In this document: positions 22,205 to 34,300 of the stretch, piece by piece
How the letters are laid out: each line of letters begins with the position of its first letter
How positions within the stretch are numbered: position 1 is the first letter of the stretch
Source: Strongylocentrotus purpuratus
Taxonomy: Eukaryota; Echinodermata; Echinoidea; Camarodonta; Strongylocentrotidae
DNA length: 64,000 nt
Direction: 5' to 3'
Assembly (NCBI RefSeq): GCF_000002235.5
Contig: NW_022145607.1
Coordinates: 32,728,660 to 32,792,659, forward strand
Program-made: the position numbers and the translations under genes
The notes under the pieces: model-generated
What the model was told of the DNA's origin: nothing
The model's database searches: none
What the model saw: the letters and a program-made list of their open reading frames with translations, nothing else

Positions 22205-23850
22205 ATAGTTTTACTTTCAGCTTTGGAAGACATTTTGTTAAGGCGACATATGACACGTCACGTCATGAGCCCATCATCTTTACGTGAATAGGTATTTCAG
22301 CATAAATATTTCACTACTTCTTAAGCACAAAATCCATTCACATTACTATGCTTGGTATCATCCAAAAGGGCATTAAATTTCTATGACTTGTAGAAACCAC
22401 TTTCTTATACAAGGCATAATTAAAGAGATGCAAGCATCAGAAAAGTAAACATCTTTCATGTTGAGGTAAAAAAAAACAGTAACGTTTTACTTCAGCTTCG
22501 GAAGACATCTTTTTAAGGCGAGATAAGGCACATACATATAATGAATTTATCATCTTTATGCGATTAGGTATTTCTGCATTATTATTTCACTAGTTCCTTA
22601 AAGCACAAAATTAATTCATATTACAATGATTGGCCTTGGTACCATCAGAAAGGGCTTCAAATTGTCTTTGTCTTGTTAAAAATGTGTACATACTACATAA
22701 CACTCTCTTACATGTACAAGGCCTAATCAAAGAGATGCAAGAAAAAGTAAACATCCTTCATTTTAAGGTAAAAAAAAAATGTAATGTTTTTAACCTTTTA
22801 CTTTAGCTTTGGCATTTGACATTTTGTTAAGGCAAAATATGGCACATACATGTAATGAATATATCATCTTTATGCGATTAGGTATTTCAGCATAAACATT
22901 TCAATAGTTCATAGGCACAAAATTTGTTCACATTGCAATGCTTCGTACCATCAGCAAGGGCTTCAAATCGTCTTTGTTTAGTAAAAACTTGCACTAACTT
23001 CTAAGCACTTTCTTAAATAAAGGAAGAAATTTGTGAAGGCGAGATAGGGCACATACATGTAATGAATGCACCATCTTTATGTGATGGAAGTATTTCAGCA
23101 TAAACATTCACTAGTTCCTTAAAGCACAAAATTCATTCATATTACACAGGGGTGATAGTGAGCACTAAAAACAAAAAGTTTTTTGTTTCCCCTCAACCAC
23201 GCCCCCCTCGAGTAAAACAAAAAAAGAAGAGGATTCGCGGGGAAAAAATGGCTTCTAACAACATTTCCCCCATTCGAGTAAGAAAATTGGGACAAAATTG
23301 GGAAAATTTTGGAAAAAAAAAAAGGGAAGAATGGAAAAATAAGAGGAAAGTCGGGGAAAATCAGGATAAAATATTGAAGAAGAAAAACAATTTGGTAAAA
23401 AAAAAAAAAAATCTGGATTTTTTTTTTTTTTTTTTTTTTTTTATAAATCGGGAAGAAAAGAAAAAATCAGGAAAAATACAAAATTAAAAAAATCGGGGTT
23501 TTTATCGGACCTGATTACAATGCATGGTACTGTCAGAAAGGGCTTCAAATTGTCTTTGTCTCGTTAAAACTTGTACTAAGCACCATCTTAAACAAAGGAA
23601 GAAATTTTGTTAAGGCGAGATAGGGCACATACATGTAATTAATCTACATCTTTATGTGATTAGGTATTTCAGCATAACCATTTCACTAGTAGCCCTAAGC
23701 ACAAAATACATTCATATTACAATGCTTGGGAACGTCAAAAAGGGCTTCAAGTTGTATTTGTCTTGTACAAATTTGTAAGACTTTCTTAAACAAGGCATAA
23801 TAAAAGAAAACGTCCTTCACATTTACGTAAAATGTCAAGACGATCAAAAC
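22205..23850 (+). repeat. Tandem array, unit about 290 bp, five copies
   Basis: Each unit carries AAGACATTTTGTTAAGGCGA, GGCACATACATGTAATGAAT, TAGGTATTTCAGCATAAACA and AGGGCTTCAAATTGTCTTTG. Units start near 22,210, 22,490, 22,800, 23,020 and 23,600. One is interrupted by the 23,147-23,513 insertion. Confidence 0.85.
23147..23513. mobile_element. 367-bp insertion with ATTACA duplication
   Basis: Interrupts an array unit between two ATTACA copies (23,141-23,146 and 23,514-23,519). The inserted DNA begins CAGG and ends CCTG. The interior is purine-rich with a long T run. Removing it restores the unit. Confidence 0.7.
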
Positions 23851-23894
23851 TCCTCAGCACAGTGAGAGTTAAAAAGTAGTCAATCCATTGATTA

Positions 23895-23960
23895 CTGAAT
23901 TATCTCATTTCCATAGGCTTAATACAGGATCAATCCGATTCCTGTATGCAGTGGGTTAGG
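23895..23960. repeat. Short dispersed element (CATAGGCTTAATACAGG type)
   Basis: Same family as 10,446-10,527. From here to 24,900 the sequence is AT-rich with nothing recognised; it presumably includes the UST 3' UTR. Confidence 0.45.
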
Positions 23961-24904
23961 TTCAGGTACTGGAAGCATATCTTAGTAGAAATGTTCTCGG
24001 AAAATACAGTTAATACAACCTCATTTGACGTATCATATATGTCTTTAACTCAATATTTATAAGACTTTTTTTAAATTTTTGTACAAAAATAAACTTTCAC
24101 CATTGAACATATGCTTAATTCTAGGGAGTGAAAGCATAAGCTTACCATATATATATTGTCTTCCTATGGTGATACGTATACTATCGCCAAATTTGAAGTT
24201 CGTGCCTCAAGTGGTTCTTGAAATATTGCTTTAAAAGAAAGCTTGACCAACGGTCGGACAACCCCAAAACATAATGCCTCCTGTACCACCATCGGTGGCT
24301 GCAGGCTTTAAAAAGGTTTTGAGGACAATAAGACATTTTAAAAATGCTACCAAGACACCATATTCCAGTCTATTAAAAAAAATTGATGGTGAAATATTAC
24401 ATTTATATTTACAGTAAAATGCATATGAAAGAAAATAAAATCAATCAATTAGAACTAACAACTTTTTAATTAATACAAATTACCTTTATAAAATGAAAAC
24501 TACAGTCCCAAGTACTGATCAATTGTTTTACATGTAAATGGATAATTTCAAAGATGTTGATTTAATTATCAAAATGTGGAGTAAAAACAAATACCTGAAT
24601 ACATTTTAAAGTCTAATAAAGCTGTTTTTTCATTATGTACTATATAACTAAAGGACGAAACTTACATGGACCTCTGAGTTTCCAGCTCAAGTACAATGTA
24701 TAATCTACATTTATGATGGCTTTTGCCCTGCCTGCAGCTATATCTATGATACACACATATGACATCCTTAATGGATAGTGCCAAAACATTACCCACAACC
24801 AAAATGAACACAATACTTGTGTCCCTCTTTACCATATGAAATCTCTCTTGTTTGAAACACCTGAAACCTTTTCCAGTTCCAACTCAGACTTGAACAACTT
24901 TGAT

Positions 24905-25190
24905 AAATGTTCTGGACTACAACATACCAAGTTACCTCTTTTGCATATGAAATCTTGTTTTGACAGACTCTTAGAAGATGTATTCCAATTATAATCTTTA
25001 AAATCTTACAATTTTGATATAGAAAAAAAAGAAAATATGACCTAGATGTACATCAAACTGGACTACGAAATACCAAGTTCCCTCTTTGGCGTATGAAATC
25101 TCGTTTTGACAATAATACACTTTCAAATCTTTAAAATCTTACAATTTTGATAAAAGAAAAAAAGAAAATATGACCTAGATGTACATCAAA
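24905..25190 (-). pseudogene. UST: Two decayed tandem copies of the UST terminal exon end
   Basis: The last about 50 bp of the UST coding sequence plus 3' UTR recurs at about 25,060-25,110 (the - strand reads KTRFHTPKRELGIS then stop) and about 24,912-24,990 (further decayed, with an early stop). Offsets are about 132 and 146 bp. The joined 3' UTR blocks GAAAATATGACCTAGATGTA are also repeated. An even weaker copy may lie near 24,825. Confidence 0.8.
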
Positions 25191-25194
25191 TGGA

Positions 25195-25364
25195 CTACGA
25201 AATACCAAGTTCCCTCTTTAGTGTATGAAATCTTGTTTTGATAAACTCATAGAAGATATATTCCAATCTCATGTAGTCTTTCATGATCCGGGCAACCTCT
25301 GGGGAGGGTTGAACCTTGTGCTTGGTGACCATGACCGAGAGGTTTTTACCTACCTCTCCTGATA
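25195..25364 (-). CDS. UST: UST exon 8: C terminus
   Basis: Encodes [40 protein letters not shown] and TLKRELGIS, stop TAG at 25,195-25,197. Two in-frame acceptors 6 nt apart (exon start 25,364 or 25,358) differ by two residues. The outer one has the better pyrimidine tract. Confidence 0.93.
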
Positions 25365-28300
25365 CTGTGAATAAGGAAAACAATTGTCAGATTAGGCCAA
25401 TTATATAATTCTGAAAAATAAATAAAACTCCCAATTATGATAAATTATGCATCCTTCAAACCGTTTTGATCACCTAAAGACCTTAAGTGGTCTTTCACAT
25501 TCTCAAACCATTTTGATCACCTAAAGGCCTTAAGCAGCATTTCACATTCTGCCTCTTTTACACCGTTTTGACCACCTAAAGATATTAAGCGGTCTTTCAC
25601 ATTTGCATCCTCTAAACTGTTTTGATTGCCCAAAGACCTTAAGTGGTCTTTCACATTCTGAATCCTTCAAACCGTTTTGATTGCCTAAAGACCTTAAGTG
25701 GTCTTTCACATTCTGCATCCTCTAAACGGTTTTGATTGCCTAAAGACCTTAAGCAGTCTTTCACATTCTGCATCCTTCAAACTGTTTTGATTGCCTGAAG
25801 ACCTTAAGCAGCCTTTCACATTCTGCATCCTTTAAACTGTTTTGATTGCCTTAAGACCTTAAGCAGTCTTTCACATTCTGCGTCTTTTACACCGTTTTGA
25901 CCACCTTAAGATATTAAGCGGTCTTTCACATTTGCATCCTCTAAACTGTTTTGATTGCCCAAAGACCTTAAGTGGTCTTTCACATTCTGCATCCTTCAAA
26001 CTGTTTTGATTGCCTTAAGACCTTAAGTGGTCTTTCACATTCTGCATCCTCTAAACGGTTTTAATTGCCTAAAGACCTTAAGCAGTCTTTCACATTCTGC
26101 ATCCTTCAAACTGTTTTGATTGCCTGAAGACCTTAAGCAGCCTTTCACATTCTGCATCCTTTAAACGGTTTTGATTGCCTAAAGACCTTAAGCGGTCTTT
26201 CACATTCTGCATCCTTCAAACTGTTTTGATTGCCTAAAGACCTTAAGCAGTCTTTCACATTCTGCATCCTCTAAACGGTTTTGATTGCCTAAAGACCTTA
26301 AGCAGTCTTTCACATTCTGCATCCTTCAAACTGTTTTGATTGCCTGAAGAGCTTAAGCAGCCTTTCACATTCTGCATCCTTTAAATGGTTTTGATTGCCT
26401 AAAGACCTTAAGCGGTCTTTCACATTCTGCATCCTTCAAACTGTTTTGATTGCCTAAAGGCCTTAAGCCGTCTTTCACAATCTGCATCCTTCAAACTGTT
26501 TTGATTGCATAAAGACCTTAAGCAGTCTTTCACATTCTGCATCCTTCAAACTGTTTTGATTGCCTAAAGACCTTAAGCAGTCTTTCACATTCTGCATCCT
26601 TCAAACCGTTTTGATTGCCTAAAGACCTAAAGCAGCCTTTCACATTCTGCATCCTTCAAACTGTTTTGATTGCCTAAAGGCCTTAAGCCGTCTTTCACAA
26701 TCTGCATCCTTCAAACTGTTTTGATTGCATAAAGACCTTAAGCAGTCTTTCACATTCTGCATCCTTCAAACTGTTTTGATTGCATAAAGACCTTAAGCAG
26801 TCTTTCACATTCTGCATCCTTCAAACTGTTTTGATTGCCTAAAGACCTTAAGCGGTCTTTCACATTCTGCATCCTTCAAACTGTTTTGATAGCCCAAAGA
26901 CCTTAAGTGGTCTTTCACATTCTGCATCCTCTAAACTGTTTTGATCGCCTAAAGACCTAAAGCAGCCTTTCACATTCTGCATCCTTCAAACTGTTTTGAT
27001 TGCCTAAAGACCTTAAGCAGTCTTTCACATTCTGCATCCTTCAAACTGTTTTGATTGCATAAAGGCCTTAAGCAGTCTTTCACATTCTGCATCCTTCAAA
27101 CTGTTTTGATTGCCTAAAGACCTTAAGCGGTCTTTCACATTCTGCATCCTTCAAACTGTTTTGATAGCCCAAAGACCTTAAGTGGTCTTTCACATTCTGC
27201 ATCCTCTAAACTGTTTTGATTGCCTAAAGACCTTAAGCGGTCTTTCACATTCTGCATCCTTCAAACTGTTTTGATCGCCTAAAGACCTTAAGCAGTCTTT
27301 CACATTCTGCATCCTTCAAACCGTTTAGATTTTCTTAAGACCTTACCTATATTTCTGTAGATGTCCAAGGCACCTTCAAAGGCATCTGGGAGTACTGTCT
27401 CAAAGACCCTGAAGGTATCCTCGAGTTCCTCCAGGAGTCCCACAGCCACAAAGTGATCTTGCACGTTCTGCTTTGCTTCATTCAAAGCCCAAGTAGAAGG
27501 ATCCCTGAAAGAATATCCTAGTTCATATTACCATCAATCCTTTATCATACAGGAGATCTTGGAGAATTTCTACATAAATTGAAATCATTCGCCCAATGAT
27601 TCTCGAAGCAATTGCCGGACTCCAAAAAAGGATGGCATACAATTGCAAATACCCTCAATATTTGTAAATCAAATATTAAACATATATTCACCTCCGAATT
27701 CAGAATTTTAATCACACTTGCATTTCAACCTCAGCCTTCGGCCTCATTGAAATATGTCTCTCAGGTACATTGTTTAATTCTGAATTTGTTGGTTCACATA
27801 TTTTGTTATTTGGAATTTCAGAGCATGAAATATCAGTATATCATCTGTTTGGAGCCAGAAGGGCATTAACTCTGCATACTATAATATAAGTTAATGCCAT
27901 TCTGGGTATAAACAGACAAAATTATCACGGTGAGCTACTGACCTGCATCTTGGATCCTGTCCACAGAAATATGGAATGATGTAAAAAGTTCTTCCCCCAA
28001 AGCACTCTTTCTTCAGATTCAGGACACACGCATCAAATGTCTGCAATGGAACAAGGTATGATTTATGATTTTACATTGCTAACCATTCCCAGACTTGCCA
28101 ACTAGTACAATTTAGTCATATTTCGTATGGTTTTGAGAAGCACATACGACAGTACAATTTTTTTAATTTTTTTTATAATAATAATTTTGTGTGTGTATGT
28201 GCTATTTTCAATGGCAAAATGCACATTCTGTCCTGTAAAGTATCCTACAAGCATCTCACATCGGCAATTTAGGGATGTTCATTGGTTCATCATACACAAC

Positions 28301-31300
28301 AGTCGTGATGAAATCATGCATATTCAACCAATGATCCATTTAAAAATTTCTTCCTGTATGTAGGAATTGTAAAAGGCATTGATCCGCATTACAGTCCGTG
28401 TTTATTTTTAAGAATACAACTTTTGCTAGTAAAATACAACTTTTGGGATTGAAGAATACAGTTTTTGAACTCCAGATGTTGGCAGGTCTGCATTCCTCTT
28501 TTGGAGAAATCCTTCCTACTTTTGGGGCCTTCAAATTTATGTTGTGAACCCATGGTTCCTCACTTTTTCACAAAAAAACCTCTGTCCAAAAAGTTTTAAA
28601 AATAAGAATGTATTCCTAATTATGTCATGATAGATTCCTAATTACTGCTGTGAAAGGTTGCTAGGTATGATTTTGTTATTTTTTCCACTTTCAAATATAC
28701 ATGATATAACTTATAAGAGATACATGTATCTTACAATGTCTTATCATCTCTGCAGGGGACATTTCGAAGTTGCTCAATTATTAGTTTCTCCTGTTGTTAG
28801 GTACGGCAAGCCATACATGTACCTAATGTTTGTCCAACCTTCATGTCGCAACAAACAGAATGTACGTGTATGCAATTTGCATTCGGACTATTGAGATATA
28901 AAACAGGTGAATGTAATCGCTCGTTGCTTTGTATAAATGTATAGGAAAAGTGATGGCTTAGTTGTTGAAAAATGACCTCCTAACCGGGAGGTCCCAAGTT
29001 CGAAAAACAAGTCCATGTGTAACCCATAGGAAAGTGAAAAGTATGCCGCAGACCTGCCACAGACTTTTAGTCTGCGGCAAAGAGTATGCCGAAGTATGCG
29101 GCAGAAAGAAATTTTGCTGCAGACTTGCCGCATACCAGTATGCCACAGGAACAGTCTGCGGCAGATCTGCGGCAGGATGAAATTTTGCTGCAGACTTGCC
29201 GCATACTAGTATGCCACAGGAACAGTCTGCGGTAGATCTGCGGCAGGATGAAACTTTGCTCCAGACTTGCCGCATACTAGTATGCCACAGGAACAGTCTG
29301 CGGCAGATCTGCGGCAGGATGAAACTTTGCTCCAGACTTGCCGCATACTAGTATGCCACAGGAACAGTCTGCGGCACATCTGCGGCAGGATGAAATTTTG
29401 CTGCAGACTTGCCGCATACTAGTATGCCACAGGACCAGTATGCGGCAGATCTGCGGCAGGATGAAACTTTGCTCCAGACTTGCCGCATACTAGTATGCCA
29501 CAGGAACAGTCTGTGGCAGATCTGCGGCAGGATGAAACTTTGCTCCAGACTTGCTGCATACTAGTATGCCACAGGAACAGTCTGCGGCAGATCTGCGGCA
29601 GGATGAAATTTTGCTGCAGACTTGCCGCATACTAGTATGCCACAGGACCAGTATGCGGCAGATCTGCGGCAGGATGAAACTTTGCTCCAGACTTGCCGCA
29701 TACTAGTATGCCACAGGAACAGTCTGCGGCAGATCTGCGGCAGGGCGAAACTTTGCTCCAGACTTGCCGCATACCAGTACGCCACAGGAACAGTCTGCGG
29801 CAGGTCTGCCACAGAAAAGTGGGAAATTATACAGTCTGAAGCAAGGCTATAGGCGGCCATTTTGTAGGACATGCAGTACCATATGAGGTTGCAGGCTGAG
29901 CCCATGATCTTGTAAATTCCTGTGTTAATTAGCACTGTTAATTGTCTTTTTAGCTTCTGTCAAACCAAACAATTTGCTTTAAGTTCAACTGGTACCATAA
30001 GAGGAATTTATTACATAAGAGGAGACTGAGGAATTAACGGACTGTTTCAAACTTTTTTGTTGTGCCATATGTGATCTTATCTTCAGCCCCACTAACTCAC
30101 TTTTTTGTTGTAACTACCCAAGACGAAAATCCAATTGAAACCAATTGAACACCAATTGAATTTTCAATTGGTTTCAATTGGTCTCAATAGGTTTTAACAG
30201 GTTTTTAATAGGACTTTAATAGGACTTCAGATGGTTTCAATTGGTCCAGATTGTCCCTATTGGACCAATTGGGCCCCATTGGCCTATGCCCCATTAGACT
30301 TTAATGGGACCCCAATCGGCCTGAAGTTGGACTTCAATTGGTCCAATTGAAACCAATTGAAAACCTTTTAAAGTCTAATGGGGCAGATTGGTCCAATTGA
30401 AATCCCATTAAAGTCTAATAGGGCCAATTGAAACCAATCATCTCATGCATATTCATTATTACTTTACACGTGTGACAGAAAAACACATTTATCATGATTT
30501 GTTAAAGAGAAGATTCATTGATTTAAAAATCTAACTTTAATGTCATTATTGCAAAGGTGACACTTTGATTGGCCAAGGTTATCAAAAGCCAATGCTTAGA
30601 CAACATTCAAAGTAATGATTATTAACAATTACAAAACGCTTAGATACAGCCCCGACATAGCACCTGAAAAGCTCTTCGGTCGCTGCTGAGATATGACGTC
30701 ACATGTTGAACATGATGTGCACAAGCAGACGATGTCCCATGACATCTCACACAATTTCACTGCCTGTTTTGTCATCTTTTCTTCAGTTATTTCTCTTACT
30801 TCAATACCCTCAGGCGAAATGTTTAATCTATTGCCTCACTCTAAACCCCGTGCATGGTATTATTTGGATGAAAAATGCAAGGAAAAAAGAAGGAGAAGGA
30901 ATCTGTCGCTTGTAAACAAAATAGGACGCCATTGTATTTTCAGCTGCATACACCGCGGCATGTTCGGCATTTCAAGAGGGAACAAATGATGGGTAACCCG
31001 ACACATGCTCCGCCGACGATTGCTCCGCCGACATTTACTCCGCAAAACGCGACAATTGCTCCGCGACATTTGCTCCGCGACATTTGCTCCGCCGACAATT
31101 GCTCCGCCGACATTTGCTCCGCCGACATATGCTCCGCCGACATTTGCTCCGCCGACATTTGCTCCGCCGACAATTACTCCGCCGACAATTGCTCCGCCGA
31201 CAATTGCTCCGCCGACATTTGCTCCGCCGACAATTGCTCCGCAAAACGCGATAATTGCTCCTGTGACATTTGCTCCGCCGACAATTGCTCCGCCAACAGT

Positions 31301-34300
31301 TGCTCCGCCGACATTTGCTCCGCCTGAAGCGACACTTGCTCCGGTGACAATGTTGATGATAATAATAATAACTAGATTTGTAATACTTGTTTTGAACAAG
31401 TATAGGTGGGCTGGTCTAGTTAAAATTTGAGACAAAATGAAGGGCACATTTTGAGATAGCTAATTGTCTCAGCTACAACATACTCAAAGTTCAGCGTAAG
31501 CGAAGCTAAAACGACGGAGATATTGCTCGCGAAAGACGGGAATGCAGAATCCAGTTTTGAGAAAAAGTCACGTCCCATAGAGAATACACGCAAAAAGAGA
31601 AAAATTGACATGCCTCCTTTAATCGCAAAAATACGTCATGATTCCTTTGTCGAAATGAAAAATCATGTCAATTGCATTTGTAGTGAATTATCTCAGCTAG
31701 AACATATCGAAAGTTGAAAGAAAATCAATCAATATTTACAGAGATACAATCAATTTTCCAAAAATATGCTGATGTCATAATATGCAAATTGGAATTTTGA
31801 GTTCGGAGGCCATTATGATGACGTCATGAGTTAATTGAGGGTCAAATGAGACAAGAAATCATATTTCCAATTCATACTCTACAAAATATGAAACAAAATT
31901 TGGGGTCACCTTACATCCTAAAAAGCTACAATGGATTTTGTATAGGCATGTTTTTGCCCATATATGATACGTATTACAAGAGCTCGCACGCACGGACGTG
32001 TATCTTAACGGACGCTCACTCCGTTATTAATGGTCAGAAATATGTTAACAAGGTATCAAAATGCTTGGGAAAATGTGCCAAATATGATGACAACGAAAAA
32101 TTGGCGATTCTTTGTTGCAAAATGCCAGAACGCGCGAAAACACGCGCGCATGCGCGTGTGCGAGATTTTTTATAAAATGCTTAAAATGGCCTAAAACGTA
32201 TTTTAAATTATTTTGAGACTATTTTGAGCATTTTAATATTTTGCGCGCGGACGTACGCGCACGCGCGCGTTTTTTGACCTGAAATTGACCGGACGAATAT
32301 TGACCTTAATCATGATAAATATGAATCAAAAATGGCTTTTGGTTATGAAGATATGATCATGAGTTGATTTTCAGAAAAATTTACAAAATGGCGCCTAGAT
32401 GACGTCATCATTGAAGGTCATAGTTGAAAACGTTATTGTGTTTTGTACATACCGGTATGCCTATACATATATGTGTGCCAAATTTGAGCCATTTTCAAGT
32501 AATCGTGCTTACAAAAAAGTGGTTTGAAATAAGTAAAATAAATAATAAAGGCAATTCTAGCGAAATTATAAGGTGGTCTGTACGATATACAGCCCACCTA
32601 ACAATAAAGAATAATAAAGGCGATTTTAACGAAATTATAAGGTGGTCTGTACGATATACAGCCCACCTGATAATTACAAAAATAACATTAGTAACACCAC
32701 CAACCATAATAATCATTGTTGTCATTATTATTGTGATACTGCTTCTAATACTACTCCTACTACATGTACTAGGAAGAAGGAGGGGAAGAGGAAGAATCTT
32801 ATTGTTTATTTTTTGTATTATCGAGGCATAAAAATGCACAGGGAGGTAAAAGAGTGAAAAGTAAGGCGACGTAGAGGGAAAGAGAGGGAGAGAGAACGAG
32901 AGGGGATAGCCTATGGCCCGGGTTCAAATTCAGTTCTCTTTAATTTATTTGACCCAGTACTGATGATCATAATTTTATCTACCATGTGATTGCCATGTGT
33001 ACGCCACACCGAATAGCACTAGCTCACATTTTGTTATTGTTGTCAAGAACTTATTGGCATGCAGCCAGTAGATTTTCATCATGTGTTTGATCTTGTATTG
33101 AAAAAAAGATCAAACACATCATCATAATCTACAGAGTGCAACCAAAAATTTCTTAACAATTGAAATTTCTTTCAGGAAGCCTAACACTAAAAGCTGTTTT
33201 TGATTCTAAGAGCATCGTAGAGACGATGAACAAATAAGAATAATAATACATTCACTTCTATCTTCCCCGCCAAATAATCCGAACAAAAGAATCAACCGAG
33301 GGTAATCAACTGTTAAACAAATTTATCATGAGTCCTTGAAAAATTAATTGCTTGTCAAATATTATTGAAGAACAGCAAAGGCGAATGCGATAGTCGCTAC
33401 AATTCAGAAATCATTGCTTGCATTGCTTTTCTCTCAAAATTACCGTGAGATATCAAGCTACATAGAACTATGATCGACACAAAAGATATTGTCTTGAAAA
33501 CAGTCAGAAACATTAGAACTTGAATGAATAAAACATAATGCAAATGAATAAGACTAGAATGAATAGGACACAAGTTAATTTCTACCATTTAAATCATCCA
33601 GTACCAAATACCTGAGCAAAATTCGAACCAGATGCATTTAATGGTAAACTTAAAGACAATGATTCATGACAATTGTCAATTGTCATGAGTTTATCGTCTA
33701 GACGTATTGCAAAAGATAATCAGAATAATAATGATCAGAATGATACCTCTACTATAAGGCCTAATTCTGCATGTACTATACTACACTACTGCCATTGTAG
33801 ATTATGCTGATAATACAGATGATAATAATGATATGATAACAATTATAATAATACTATATACTTATACTAATCGTCATCAAAATCATCATGTTTATATTCA
33901 TCATAATGATAATAATAATGATTATAATAATTACAATAATAACTTATCTTAACGATAATAATCATGATAAGGATAATAATCACAATAACAAACATAATAA
34001 TTACAAAAATAACATTAGTAACACCACCAACCATAATAATCATTGTTGTCATTATTATTGTGATACTGCTTCTAGTACTACTCCTACTACATATACTAGG
34101 AAGAAGGAGGGGAAGAGGAAGAATCTTATTGTTTATTTTTTGTATTATCGAGGCATACAAATGCACAGGGAGGTAAGAGAGGGAAAAGTAAGGCGACGAA
34201 GAGGGAGAGAGAGGGAGAGAGAACGAGAGGGGGTAGCCTATGGCCCGGGTTCAAATTCAGTTCTCTTTAATTTATTTGACCCAGTACTGATGATCATAAT

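Noticed and set aside
23152..23487. Lys-rich 111-residue frame
   Set aside because: Lies in a purine-rich insertion with homopolymers; no family resemblance.
25449..27338. CRISPR-like array
   Set aside because: Units are contiguous 55-mers without unique spacers, within a eukaryotic intron.
30860..31447. Long open frames full of GGANVGGA or CSADICSAD repeats (also 34,803-35,443)
   Set aside because: They run through the 15-bp repeat arms in several frames and on both strands at once, because 15 is a multiple of three. They have no domain or start context.
31846..32175. 109-residue frame as a transposase fragment
   Set aside because: No recognisable motif, and the inverted copy at 56.8-57.1 kb does not keep the same frame.
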